Shown in pieces: positions 12,534 through 21,036 of a DNA stretch of 36,663 nt. Source of the stretch: a virus. Location: positions 1 through 36,663 of the IMG/VR virus record IMGVR_UViG_3300042507_001284. The stretch is one strand, 5' to 3'. Within the stretch, counting starts at the first letter, position 1; the number at the start of each line of letters is the position of its first letter. The notes under the pieces were generated by a model. It was not told the DNA's origin. It made no database searches and worked only from the letters and a program-made list of their open reading frames with translations. Position numbers and translations under genes: made by a program.

Positions 12534-14444
12534 ATGTTCAGTTCAAACACAACGCAGGTGTCGTCTGATGCCACCTTTATTGAAGATGTGTTCTCGACTT
12601 GGCTGTATACAGGTGACGGCAGTACAAGCCCCGGTCAAACTATTGTCAATGGTGTTGATCTTGCGGGTAAAGGCGGCATGGTGTGGAGAAAAAGCCGAAG
12701 TGCTTCGGGTAGCCATTATTTAGCGGATACAACGCGAACAGCGGCTGCGGGGCAGCTTAGTACCAACAATACAAACGCGCTGTCTTTTGCGGGAGCATTT
12801 ACATTCAATGCAAACGGTTTTACTGCGGCTGATGTTTATGGAAGTGGGGTAACAACTGCTTCATGGACCTTCAGAGAACAGCCGAAATTTTTCGATATCG
12901 TCACCTACACGGGCGATGGTGTTGCTGGGCGACAAATTGCTCATGGTCTTGGGTCTGTTCCGGGTTGCATTATTGTTAAATGCACAACTGATGCAACTAA
13001 TTGGGCTGTTTATCACCGATCCATCGGGGCAACAAAATTTCTGCTTTTGAACTCAACCAATGCAGAAGCAACGGCTTCAGACAATTGGAATAATACTGAA
13101 CCAACTGCAACGCACTTTACTCTTGGCACCTCCAACGGAGTTAACGCAGATCCAGCGGTTTGGGGTACTCGCACATACGTTGCATATGTGCTCGCCCATG
13201 ACGCAGGAGGCTTTGGCCTGACGGGTACGGACAATGTGATTTCGTGTGGGTCGTTTACTTCTACCGGTGCTGGCGCTGCAACGATCACGTTAAACTATGA
13301 GCCACAATTGATAATTGCAAAACGGTCCGACGCTACCAGTGGCTGGTTTATGATTGACAACATGCGAGGCTTTCCTTTTTCAGGGGCTTCCCAATTTGTG
13401 CAAGCAAACACATCTACTGCCGAAAACGGTACGCTGGACTTCACAATTAGAAACACAGGCTTCTATTACGATGGATCATCAAACGCCACATTCATCTACA
13501 TCGCCATACGCCGTGGCCCGATGAGGACTCCTACGACCGGTACGAGTGTGTTTGTGCCTGTTGTGGCTACAAGTGGTACAGCAACTACAAACTTCCCGAT
13601 TGATATGCAAATTCTTTCGGACAAGGGCAGCAATAACTCTATTTTGAATCAACAATTTGTTGACAGATTAAGAGGCGTATCAAGTACCGCAACACAGCAG
13701 GGTGTGTATTTACTTTCTCCTTCAACTGCGGCAGAAAGCAGCGCCTTTCCGTCTTCTTCGAAACAATGGAGCAATACGGGGTTTGATATTCCTCTAAATT
13801 ACGAAGGTGGGTCATCACTTTATTTGTCTTTCAGACGCGCCCCATCCGTATTTGATGAAGTTTGCTATAAGGGTACGGGACCAAATCAAGTTGTCACGCA
13901 TAACCTCGGGGTTGTGCCTGAACTAATTATCATAAAAGCCAGAACAGATACAACAGCTTGGAACGTCTACTCATCGGCTGTCGGCTCAGGCAAGCGTTTG
14001 TTCCTCAACACAACAGACGCTGTAAACAACCTTGACGGATACGCTGCACTTTCCTCAACAACTTTTACCACAGGTGCGAGCGCACAAGTTTGTGGAAGCG
14101 GTAATAACTACGTAGGATACCTGTTTGCTTCTTGCCCCGCCGTGAGCAAAGTTGGCAGTTACACTGGTACTGCAACAACGCAAGCCATTAACTGTGGTTT
14201 TACTGCCGGTAGCCGGTTTATCATGATCAAACGCACTGACAGCGCTGGTGATTGGTATGTTTGGGACTCTGCCCGTGGCATCGTGTCTGGTAACGACCCT
14301 TACTTGTTGCTCAACAGCAGTGCCGCTGAAGTCACATCAACCGACTGGGTGGACACTATTGCCAGCGGGTTTGAACTTACAAACACGGCACCAGCGGCTC
14401 TTAACGCATTGGGCGGCAACTACATCTTCTTGGCAATCGCATAA
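12534..14444 (+). CDS. Large tail fibre / receptor-binding protein with duplicated domain
   Basis: A 636-residue protein rich in Thr, Ser, Asn and Gly, of the type seen as fibre or spike in environmental phages (DUF7483-like segments, from memory). It has two related domains starting near residues 119 (FFDIVTYTGDG, then HGLGSVPGCIIVK) and 439 (VFDEVCYKGTG, then HNLGVVPELIIIK), each about 200 residues, with matching W-VY and LLLN/LFLN strands. The gene is clearly richer in A+T than its neighbours: 13621-13680 has 21 G+C of 60. That is common for host-range genes gained by exchange. The ribosome site is AAGGGG. It probably binds the host surface. Confidence 0.8.
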   Translation: MFSSNTTQVSSDATFIEDVFSTWLYTGDGSTSPGQTIVNGVDLAGKGGMVWRKSRSASGSHYLADTTRTAAAGQLSTNNTNALSFAGAFTFNANGFTAADVYGSGVTTASWTFREQPKFFDIVTYTGDGVAGRQIAHGLGSVPGCIIVKCTTDATNWAVYHRSIGATKFLLLNSTNAEATASDNWNNTEPTATHFTLGTSNGVNADPAVWGTRTYVAYVLAHDAGGFGLTGTDNVISCGSFTSTGAGAATITLNYEPQLIIAKRSDATSGWFMIDNMRGFPFSGASQFVQANTSTAENGTLDFTIRNTGFYYDGSSNATFIYIAIRRGPMRTPTTGTSVFVPVVATSGTATTNFPIDMQILSDKGSNNSILNQQFVDRLRGVSSTATQQGVYLLSPSTAAESSAFPSSSKQWSNTGFDIPLNYEGGSSLYLSFRRAPSVFDEVCYKGTGPNQVVTHNLGVVPELIIIKARTDTTAWNVYSSAVGSGKRLFLNTTDAVNNLDGYAALSSTTFTTGASAQVCGSGNNYVGYLFASCPAVSKVGSYTGTATTQAINCGFTAGSRFIMIKRTDSAGDWYVWDSARGIVSGNDPYLLLNSSAAEVTSTDWVDTIASGFELTNTAPAALNALGGNYIFLAIA

Positions 14445-14453
14445 GGAATCATC

Positions 14454-14939
14454 ATGCAAATCAGAATTCAATCGACAGGTGACGTGGTATCGGAGCAGGG
14501 CTTTCGGGCTTTGCACCCCAACACTTCCATGCCCCAGCAACTGACAGAAGCCGCTATCAACGAGTTGGGCGGCGATATAGTCTTTGAAGGCCCACAGGCG
14601 ACAGGTGGTACGGTGTACCAGTACAGCCAACTCGCTGGCGTAGAGCAGATCGGTGGCAAGTGGTACACAAAGTACATTCTTGGCCCCGTGTTCACTGATG
14701 GTGAGACAACTGTTGCCGAGCAAGAAGCTGCCTACAAAGCGGCCAAGGATGCCGAGCAGGCCAAGTCTGTCCGCGCCGCTCGCGACGCCAAGCTCGCCGC
14801 AACCGACTGGGTGGTAATCAAAGCCCTTGAAGCCGGTGTTGCTGTGCCTGTTGACGCTGCGGCTACCCGCCAAGCCCTTCGTGACATCACCTCGCAAGCC
14901 GGTTTCCCTTGGACCGTGACTTGGCCTGACGCTGCCTGA
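14454..14939 (+). CDS. Tail fibre assembly chaperone-like protein, 161 residues
   Basis: The C-terminal ~55 residues read RDAKLAATDWVVIKALEAGV, followed by RQALRDITSQAGFPWTVTWP, a close match to the Phage_tail_APC-type domain (W..i.al..g..v......RqaLRDit.q.gfp....WP) of tail and fibre assembly proteins. The N-terminal half begins MQIRIQSTGDVVSEQGFRAL and is a small beta-rich domain. It follows the large fibre gene, the usual place for such chaperones. An Ala/Lys/Glu-rich helix joins the two halves. The ribosome site AAGGAA precedes the ATG. A chaperone role is inferred from domain and position. Confidence 0.7.
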   Translation: MQIRIQSTGDVVSEQGFRALHPNTSMPQQLTEAAINELGGDIVFEGPQATGGTVYQYSQLAGVEQIGGKWYTKYILGPVFTDGETTVAEQEAAYKAAKDAEQAKSVRAARDAKLAATDWVVIKALEAGVAVPVDAAATRQALRDITSQAGFPWTVTWPDAA

Positions 14940-14941
14940 TC

Positions 14942-15427
14942 ATGCCTCAAGCAGTCACGCTTACCCCCTCGCCAAAAATGCAGTTTTTCACGGCTGCGGG
15001 TATCCCGTTGGTCGGCGGCAAACTGTTCACCTACGCCAGCGGCACCACAGTGCCCTTGGCTACGTACACCGACGACACTGGTGTTTTCGCCAACACAAAT
15101 CCAATCATTTTGGATTCGCGTGGTGAAGCTGGTGTGTGGCTCGGCCCTGCCAGGTACACGTTTGTCCTCAAGGATGCTGACGACAATTTGATCTGGACCG
15201 CTGATGGCGTAGGCACTGTGCAGGGGGTTCAAAACCCACCCATCACAGCAGCAGCAGGTCAGACCGTGTTCAGTGTGCCTCAGTACGGCCTTGGCGGCTA
15301 CCTGATGGTGATTGTGGACGGCCTCGTCAAAACGTACAACGTAGACTATACTGAAAGCAGCACGACAAGCATCACATTTGACGCTGGCCTCACAGCCGGT
15401 CAAATCGTAGTGACTCGAATGCTGTAA
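14942..15427 (+). CDS. Tail appendage / head-binding-domain-like protein, 161 residues
   Basis: The protein includes SPKMQFFTAAGIPLVGGKLF, PLATYTDDTG and NPIILDSRGEAGVWLGPARY, a pattern found at the N-terminus of many phage tail fibres and spikes where it anchors the fibre to the virion. Here it forms a short protein with a C-terminal beta domain (VFSVPQYGLGGYLMVIVDGL) rather than a long fibre. It may be an adaptor between the tail and the fibre. It starts 2 bases after the previous stop with no clear ribosome site, so coupling is likely. Confidence 0.75.
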   Translation: MPQAVTLTPSPKMQFFTAAGIPLVGGKLFTYASGTTVPLATYTDDTGVFANTNPIILDSRGEAGVWLGPARYTFVLKDADDNLIWTADGVGTVQGVQNPPITAAAGQTVFSVPQYGLGGYLMVIVDGLVKTYNVDYTESSTTSITFDAGLTAGQIVVTRML

Positions 15428-15477
15428 TCAACCAACCGTACCGGCGAGGTTCACCGGGAACTCAACAGAGTTAAAAC

Positions 15478-16272
15478 ATGACTGAAGAAGTCCAAGCCTT
15501 AGCGGAAGTTGACTCCGCGCCTGCGCCAGAAGTGACGGCCACTTCTGAGAATGCTGTAAATGCGCCGGAAGTCGCTGAGAACCAGCCCGATCAACCTGCG
15601 TCGAAGACATTCACGCAAGAAGAACTCGATGCTGCTATCGGCAAGCGCCTCGCAAGAGAACAGCGCAAATGGGAACGTGAACAAGCTGCACGGTTAGCAC
15701 AGCAAGCCGCGCCAGTTGCTCCGAAAGAGGTTCCGTCGATTGACAATTTTGAAAGCCCTGACGCCTATGCGGAAGCACTGGCGCTGAAAAAGGCTGAAGA
15801 ATTGCTCATGCAGCGGGATCGTCAAAAGGAGCAAGCTGTCATTGTTGAAGCCTACAGCGAACGTGAGGAAAAAGCACGGGACAAGTACGACGACTACGAA
15901 GACGTTGTGTACAACCCAAAGCTGCGAATCACTGACGTGATGGCCGAGACAATTCAGCACTCTGAAATTGGGCCTGACCTTGCCTACTGGCTCGGATCAA
16001 ACCCCAAAGAAGCTGATCGCATCGCCCGTCTGTCGCCTATCATGCAGGCACGAGAAATCGGAAAGATTGAGGTCAAGTTGACCGATAATCCTACGGTAAA
16101 GAAAACAACCTCTGCGCCAACACCTATCAGTCCGGTGACTGCGAGGTCTTCGGGAAGCCCGAGCCATGACACGACTGACCCCCGGTCAATCAAAACCATG
16201 AGCACTTCGGAGTGGATCGAAGCCGAACGCAACCGCCAGATTCGTAAGTACGAAGCGCAACGCAACCGCTAA
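15478..16272 (+). CDS. Capsid scaffolding protein
   Basis: This 264-residue charged protein lies directly before the coat gene, the standard place of the scaffold that guides capsid assembly. The N-terminal ~45 residues are acidic and disordered (Glu/Ala/Pro). FTQEELDAAIGKRLAREQRK starts a long helix with coiled-coil character, followed by EVPSIDNFESPDAYAEALA and a further helical part. The C-terminal ~20 residues are basic (ERNRQIRKYEAQRNR), matching the coat-binding tail of P22-type scaffolds. No protease motif is seen. Confidence 0.85.
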   Translation: MTEEVQALAEVDSAPAPEVTATSENAVNAPEVAENQPDQPASKTFTQEELDAAIGKRLAREQRKWEREQAARLAQQAAPVAPKEVPSIDNFESPDAYAEALALKKAEELLMQRDRQKEQAVIVEAYSEREEKARDKYDDYEDVVYNPKLRITDVMAETIQHSEIGPDLAYWLGSNPKEADRIARLSPIMQAREIGKIEVKLTDNPTVKKTTSAPTPISPVTARSSGSPSHDTTDPRSIKTMSTSEWIEAERNRQIRKYEAQRNR

Positions 16273-16291
16273 TTTTTGAAAGGACTTTTCA

Positions 16292-17503
16292 ATGTCTAAC
16301 AGCATTCTGACGATTGATATGATCACCCGCAAGGCTCTGGAAATTCTGGAGAACAACCTTGTGATCACCCGCAACGTGAACCGCCAGTACGACGACAGCT
16401 TCGCTGTTGAAGGCGCTAAGATCGGTTCCACACTGCGTATCCGTTTGCCCGACCGCGCTCTGGTCACTGACGGTGCCGCCCTGCAAGTTCAGGACGACAA
16501 CGAACAGTTCACCACTTTGACTGTCGCCTCGCAAAAGCACATCGGTGTGAACTTCACATCCGCTGAATTGACCATGCAATTGGACGATTTCGCAGAGCGT
16601 GTGTTGAAGCCTCGTATCAGCCAGTTGGCCTCCAGCATTGACGCTGACGTTGCCAACGCCTATCGCTCCATCGGTAACTCCGTGGGCACTCCCGGCACCA
16701 CTCCCGGCACTTCTTTGGTCCTGTTGCAGGCCCAGCAGAAGCTGAACGAGAACGCCGCTGTGATGTCTCCACGTTACGCCACCGTCAACCCTGCCGCCAA
16801 CGCTGGTCTGGTTGAAGGCATGAAAGGTTTGTTCAACCCCACCGACACCATCAGCAAGCAGTTCAAGAACGGCATGATGGGCACTGGCGTGTTGGGCTTT
16901 GAAGAAATCAACATGTCTCAGTCGATCAAGCAGCACACCACTGGTTCGCGTGACGCTTCCGCTTCGACCACCGTGAAAACTCCCGGTGTGACATCCGAAG
17001 GCGCTTCGACCGTTGTGTTGACCCAAGGTTCTGTGACTACAACAATCAACGCTGGTGATGTGTTCACTATCGCTGGTTGCTTCGCAGTCAACCCACAGAC
17101 CCGTGAGTCCACTGGTTCGCTGTTCCAGTTCGTTGCCCTGACCACCGCTACTGCTGTGTCTGGTGACTGGACTGTGACTGTGGCCCCGATGTACTCGGCC
17201 ACCCACGCTCTGGCAACCATGACTCAACTGCCTGCCACTGGCAGCGCTGTGACCTTCTTGGGCGCTGCTTCTACTCAGTACGCTCAGAACTTGGTCTACC
17301 ACAAAGATGCGATCACTTTCGCAACTGCTGACCTGTTGCTGCCTCAGGGTGTTGACATGGCTGCTCGTGCCGTTCACAACGGTATCAGCCTGCGCGTTGT
17401 TCGTCAGTACGACATCAACAACGACCGTCTGCCTTGCCGTATCGACGTTCTGTACGGCTTCAGCACAATCCGTCCACAGATGGGTTGCCGTATCTGGGGT
17501 TAA
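16292..17503 (+). CDS. Major capsid protein (P22 coat gp5-like)
   Basis: A 403-residue coat protein. It begins MSNSILTIDMITRKALEILE and has NVNRQYDDSFAVEGAKIGST and LRIRLPDRALV, which match the N-terminal arm and E-loop region of the P22 coat family, an HK97-fold protein with an inserted domain. The middle Thr/Val-rich segment (about residues 225-310) fits the inserted beta-barrel (I-domain). The C-terminus LPCRIDVLYGFSTIRPQMGC is typical. The ribosome site AAAGGA precedes the ATG. A UUCG hairpin follows the stop, suggesting mRNA stabilisation or partial termination to raise coat output. Confidence 0.92.
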   Translation: MSNSILTIDMITRKALEILENNLVITRNVNRQYDDSFAVEGAKIGSTLRIRLPDRALVTDGAALQVQDDNEQFTTLTVASQKHIGVNFTSAELTMQLDDFAERVLKPRISQLASSIDADVANAYRSIGNSVGTPGTTPGTSLVLLQAQQKLNENAAVMSPRYATVNPAANAGLVEGMKGLFNPTDTISKQFKNGMMGTGVLGFEEINMSQSIKQHTTGSRDASASTTVKTPGVTSEGASTVVLTQGSVTTTINAGDVFTIAGCFAVNPQTRESTGSLFQFVALTTATAVSGDWTVTVAPMYSATHALATMTQLPATGSAVTFLGAASTQYAQNLVYHKDAITFATADLLLPQGVDMAARAVHNGISLRVVRQYDINNDRLPCRIDVLYGFSTIRPQMGCRIWG

Positions 17504-17505
17504 TA

Positions 17506-17527
17506 AAATGGGGCTTCGGCCCCGTTT
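17506..17527 (+). terminator. UUCG tetraloop hairpin after the coat gene
   Basis: A stem of about 9 bp (including one G-U pair) closes a C(TTCG)G loop, 2 bases after the coat stop. The T-run is short (TTT, then C). This is one of three such hairpins at 17.5, 18.0 and 18.4 kb. It is probably a partial terminator or an RNA 3'-end stabiliser. Confidence 0.75.
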
Positions 17528-17555
17528 CTCGTATCAATTTTGAAAGGAAATTATC

Positions 17556-17957
17556 ATGGCTCTCCCTAATGGCGCAGGTGGTTACCAACTTGGTGACGGT
17601 AATATCAACGAAGCAACGCTGTTTGTTCAAGGTGCTCCCACTGCCGTGGCTGCTGCCGCGACAATGACCAGCGCTCAACTGGCAAACGGTCTGTTCGTGT
17701 TCAACGGCGCTGCTGGCAATTTGACTTTGCCCACCGTGGCACAAGTTGAAGCTGACATCTCCAGCGCTCAGAAAGTCGATGCTGCATTCGACTTCTTCAT
17801 CATCAACGCAGACGCTTCCGGTTCGGACGCTGTGACGTTGGCTGTCGGTACAGGCTGGACCATTGTTGGTGTGGCTGCTGTGTCTGCCGCCACTTCTGCC
17901 CATTTCCGCGCCCGTAAAACAGGTGCCGGTACTTGGACTTGCTACCGCCTTGGCTAA
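17556..17957 (+). CDS. Putative capsid decoration / structural protein, 133 residues
   Basis: The protein begins MALPNGAGGYQLGDGNINEA and is rich in Ala, Val and Thr with alternating strands (AFDFFIINADASGSDAVTLA). It lies immediately after the coat gene between two UUCG hairpins, in the position and size range of head decoration proteins or small structural proteins. I do not recognise a named family with certainty. The ribosome site AAAGGA lies 9 bases before the ATG. Confidence 0.7.
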   Translation: MALPNGAGGYQLGDGNINEATLFVQGAPTAVAAAATMTSAQLANGLFVFNGAAGNLTLPTVAQVEADISSAQKVDAAFDFFIINADASGSDAVTLAVGTGWTIVGVAAVSAATSAHFRARKTGAGTWTCYRLG

Positions 17958-17961
17958 ACCC

Positions 17962-17987
17962 AAATGGGGGCTTCGGCCCCCATTTTT
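17962..17987 (+). terminator. Strong UUCG hairpin terminator
   Basis: A perfect 10-bp stem (AAATGGGGGC with GCCCCCATTT) closes a TTCG loop and runs into a five-T tract (17983-17987). This is a textbook intrinsic terminator directly after the 133-residue gene. The next ribosome site (AAAGGA) begins just after it, so downstream genes need readthrough, antitermination or RNA processing. Confidence 0.85.
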
Positions 17988-17999
17988 AAAGGAACAATC

Positions 18000-18413
18000 A
18001 TGTCCTCCAATACCAAACCAATCGGCGTTGCTTTTGAAGACCAGAACATCATCGGGTCTGACTCTGTGATGTCTGGTGGCGAATTGGGTTACACCGCAGA
18101 AGCAAGCGGTACAGTGACTCAATTGACAAGCAAATCGACCGGCGTGACCTTGAACAAGTCTGCCGGTCAGATCACAATGAACGATGCCTCGCTGGCAAAC
18201 GTCACAAACGTGTCGTTCACTTTGACCAACAGCACAATCAGCGCCAAAGATGTCGTGGTTCTGAGCGTTGCTGCCGGTGCCACTGCTGGTGGTTACAACT
18301 GCTGGATTTCTGGCAAAGCCACTGGAAGCTGCACAATCACATTGCGCAACCTTTCGGGCGGTCCGCTGGCCGAAGCCGTTGTAATTAACTTCGCTGTGAT
18401 TCACGTACTGTAA
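18000..18413 (+). CDS. Putative virion structural protein, 137 residues
   Basis: The protein begins MSSNTKPIGVAFEDQNIIGS and carries TQLTSKSTGVTLNKSAGQIT and VSFTLTNSTISAKDVVVLSV, a beta-sandwich-like pattern that I have seen in small structural proteins near P22-type coat genes, ending INFAVIHVL. The ATG at 18000 is chosen for AAAGGA 7 bases ahead; an earlier in-frame ATG lies in the hairpin. It is flanked by two UUCG hairpins, so it may form its own mRNA unit. A decoration or head fibre role is inferred. Confidence 0.75.
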   Translation: MSSNTKPIGVAFEDQNIIGSDSVMSGGELGYTAEASGTVTQLTSKSTGVTLNKSAGQITMNDASLANVTNVSFTLTNSTISAKDVVVLSVAAGATAGGYNCWISGKATGSCTITLRNLSGGPLAEAVVINFAVIHVL

Positions 18414-18418
18414 AGCCA

Positions 18419-18440
18419 AACGGGGTCTTCGGACCCCGTT
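18419..18440 (+). terminator. UUCG hairpin between structural genes
   Basis: A 9-bp stem (AACGGGGTC with GACCCCGTT) closes a TTCG loop. No T-run follows, so it is an RNA-stabilising or pausing hairpin rather than a full terminator. It ends 6 bases before the next ATG and occupies the place where a ribosome site would be. Confidence 0.75.
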
Positions 18441-18446
18441 CACACC

Positions 18447-18656
18447 ATGAACATCTATTTAAAACACCCGGTTCACGGTCGCAAGATTGCCACATTGGAA
18501 CTTGAGGCTGAATATGATGAACAAAGCGGCTGGACGCGCTACAATCCAGATACGCCTTCGGACTCCGAAGATGCGGCCCCTATCAACCTTTTGGGGACCA
18601 AACGCAAATACACCCGTCGAGTTGAAGCTACCGAGGGTGCAACCGAAGGAGTCTGA
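18447..18656 (+). CDS. Small conserved phage protein, 69 residues
   Basis: The protein begins MNIYLKHPVHGRKIATLELE and continues AEYDEQSGWTRYNPDTP, a pattern (YLKHPVHGxKxAxxExEAxxDExxGW) common in small proteins beside head genes of P22-like and related phages. The C-terminus is charged (TKRKYTRRVEATEGATEGV). No Shine-Dalgarno site is present; a UUCG hairpin stands directly upstream instead. The function is unknown; a small head or connector accessory is likely from context. Confidence 0.75.
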   Translation: MNIYLKHPVHGRKIATLELEAEYDEQSGWTRYNPDTPSDSEDAAPINLLGTKRKYTRRVEATEGATEGV

Positions 18657-18658
18657 GA

Positions 18659-19375
18659 ATGACCACGTACACCGCTGGCGATCAAATCAACCGAGCATTG
18701 CGATTGCTAGGGGTACTGGCCGAAGGTGAGACACCAACGGCTGACATGTCAAACGATGCTTTGACTGCGATGGACCAGATGATCGACTCGTGGGACACCG
18801 AGCGACTGTCGGTGTTCAGCACACAGGACCAGATTTTCATATGGCCTGCTGGTCAAATCACCCGCACCCTTGGCCCCACCGGCAACTTTGTCGGCCTGCG
18901 CCCCGTGCTGCTTGATGACGCCACGTATTACCGTGACCCCGGCACCAACGTGTCGTTCGGCATCAAGTTCATCAACCAGCAGCAGTACAACGGCATCGCG
19001 GTCAAGACAGTCACGTCTACCTACCCGCAGGTCATCTTCGTCAACAACACATACCCCGATGTGACGATGACGGTTTACCCTCGTCCCACTCGGGACTTGG
19101 AGTGGCACTTTATCTCTGTGGAACGACTGGACAAGCCTGCCACGCTGGCGACAACTTTGCTGTTCCCACCGGGCTATCTCCGTGCGTTCACATACAACTT
19201 GGCGATGGAGATCGCGCCCGAGTATGGTATTGAGCCAAGCGAACAGGTCAAGCGAATTGCCATGACCAGCAAGCGCAACTTGAAGCGCATCAACAACCCA
19301 GATGACGTGATGTCGATGCCTTACGCCATTGTGGCAACCCGTCAGCGATTCAACATCTACGCCGGTAACTACTGA
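18659..19375 (+). CDS. Head-tail connector / tail accessory factor (P22 gp4-like)
   Basis: This 238-residue protein fits the P22 gp4-type family that binds beneath the portal and begins the tail. It has an N-terminal helical region (TAGDQINRALRLLGVLAEGE, then MDQMIDSWDTERL), the IFIWPAGQITRTLGPTGNF strand segment, and a C-terminal FPPGYLRAFTYNLAMEIAPE helix. Order after the coat genes and before a gp10-like protein matches P22. The ribosome site AAGGAG precedes the ATG; the stop overlaps the next ATG as TGATG. Confidence 0.85.
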   Translation: MTTYTAGDQINRALRLLGVLAEGETPTADMSNDALTAMDQMIDSWDTERLSVFSTQDQIFIWPAGQITRTLGPTGNFVGLRPVLLDDATYYRDPGTNVSFGIKFINQQQYNGIAVKTVTSTYPQVIFVNNTYPDVTMTVYPRPTRDLEWHFISVERLDKPATLATTLLFPPGYLRAFTYNLAMEIAPEYGIEPSEQVKRIAMTSKRNLKRINNPDDVMSMPYAIVATRQRFNIYAGNY

Positions 19376-21036
19376 TGAAAAGCCCAATTCTTGGGTCATC
19401 GTATGTGGCCCGTAGTGTCAACGCTGCTGACAGCCGCATGGTCAATTTGTTTCCCGAGATAGTCCCCGAGGGTGGCAAAGAACCTGCGTTTCTTAACCGC
19501 GCCCCCGGCCTGCGCTTGCTGGCGAACATGGGCGATGGGCCGGTTCGCGGCATGTGGCAGTTCAACAATTTCGGCTACGTTGTGTCCGGCAACGTGTTGT
19601 ACAAAATCGACTCGTTGTGGAGGCCGACTGTACTTGGCACTGTGTCCGGCTCACCCGGTCCTGTCAGCATGTCGGACAACGGCACTCAGTTGTTTGTAGC
19701 CTGCAACGGCCCCAGCTACATTTACAACAGCCTGACAAATCAATTCAAGCAGATCGACGACCCGGACTTTCCCGGCGCTGTCACAGTGGGCTATTTGAAC
19801 GGCTACTTCGTGTTCAACGAGCCGAACAGTCAGCGGCTGTGGATCACCCAACTGCTGGACGGTCAATCCATCGACCCGCTTGACTTTGCCAGCGCCGAGG
19901 GTTCACCTGACGGTCTGGTGTCGCTGCTGGTCAGTCACCGCGAGGCTTGGTTGTTTGGCACCAACTCGGTCGAGGTGTGGTACGACTCGGGCGCGGCTGA
20001 CTTTCCGCTGACGCCCGTACAGGGCGCGTTTAACGAGATTGGCTGCGTTGCCGCCTACTCGGTTGCCAAGCTGGACAACGGCATTTTCTGGCTGGGTGCT
20101 GACGCCCGAGGTCGCGGAATCGTTTACCGCGCCAGCGGCTACACGGCAACCCGAGTATCGACACACGCTGTCGAATGGCAGATTCAGCAGTACGGCACTT
20201 TGTCGGATGCGATTGCGTACACCTACCAGCAAGACGGCCACGCTTTTTACGTCCTGATTTTCCCATCGGCCAACACCACATGGGTGTATGACGTTGCCAC
20301 ATCGGCGTGGCACGAAAGAGCGGCGTTTGTCAACGGCAGCTTTACGCGCCACCGCTCCAACTGCCAAATGTCGTTCAACAACGAAATCGTTGTGGGCGAT
20401 CACGAGGTTGGCAACATCTATGCGTTTGACCTTGACGTGTTCACTGACAATGGTGATGTGCAGAAGTGGCTGCGGTCGTGGAGAGCGCTACCAACTGGCA
20501 CAAACGATCTCAAGCGAACCGCGCAGCACTCGTTGCAGCTTGACGCTGAGACTGGGGCGATTGACGCGAATGTCACGACGCCACCTGTCAATGTGGACAT
20601 TTCCGATCCGAATGACGACTTGTTGACGGAAAGCGGTGATTTCCTCGTGTGGGAGTATTTCACCGGCGATGTGAATGAAGTCCTATTGACCGAATCCGGT
20701 GACGACCTTGTTCAGGAAGATGGTGGGCAGATCGTCGTTGCAACGGTTCCGTCCAGTGCCGTTGGTGGCAAGCTGCTGGTTCAAAAATCACAACTTCAGG
20801 CAACAGCGATTGACCCTCAGGTCATGCTGCGCTGGTCCGACGATGGTGGGCACACTTGGAGCAACGACCACTGGCGTTCTATGGGCCTGACGGGCCAATA
20901 CGGTCGCCGTGTGATCTGGCGCAGGTTGGGCATGACCTTGAAGTTGCGTGATCGCGTCTACGAAGTGTCAGGCACCGATCAGACCAAGATTGCCATCATG
21001 GGTGCTGAATTGATCATGAGTCCTACGAATGTCTGA
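19375..21036 (+). CDS. Tail accessory / DNA stabilisation protein (P22 gp10-like)
   Basis: This 553-residue protein matches the P22 gp10 family that caps the portal and connects to the tail hub. It begins MKSPILGSSYVARSVNAADS, then RMVNLFPEI, and has repeating beta-propeller-like strands. The C-terminal MLRWSDDGGHTWSNDHW, GLTGQYGRRVIWRRLG and SPTNV end are typical of this family. Two LLTESG modules lie at residues 416 and 437, inserted before the conserved C-terminal domain and shared with the 54-residue protein at 11768. Overlaps on both sides (TGATG at the start, 8 bases at the end) show tight coupling. Confidence 0.88.
   Translation: MKSPILGSSYVARSVNAADSRMVNLFPEIVPEGGKEPAFLNRAPGLRLLANMGDGPVRGMWQFNNFGYVVSGNVLYKIDSLWRPTVLGTVSGSPGPVSMSDNGTQLFVACNGPSYIYNSLTNQFKQIDDPDFPGAVTVGYLNGYFVFNEPNSQRLWITQLLDGQSIDPLDFASAEGSPDGLVSLLVSHREAWLFGTNSVEVWYDSGAADFPLTPVQGAFNEIGCVAAYSVAKLDNGIFWLGADARGRGIVYRASGYTATRVSTHAVEWQIQQYGTLSDAIAYTYQQDGHAFYVLIFPSANTTWVYDVATSAWHERAAFVNGSFTRHRSNCQMSFNNEIVVGDHEVGNIYAFDLDVFTDNGDVQKWLRSWRALPTGTNDLKRTAQHSLQLDAETGAIDANVTTPPVNVDISDPNDDLLTESGDFLVWEYFTGDVNEVLLTESGDDLVQEDGGQIVVATVPSSAVGGKLLVQKSQLQATAIDPQVMLRWSDDGGHTWSNDHWRSMGLTGQYGRRVIWRRLGMTLKLRDRVYEVSGTDQTKIAIMGAELIMSPTNV

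Noticed and set aside
16289-17377. Long antisense open frame over the coat gene (362 residues)
   Set aside because: It is a shadow of the coat gene with His/Ser/Gly-rich content typical of reverse reading; no neighbouring minus-strand genes or promoter.
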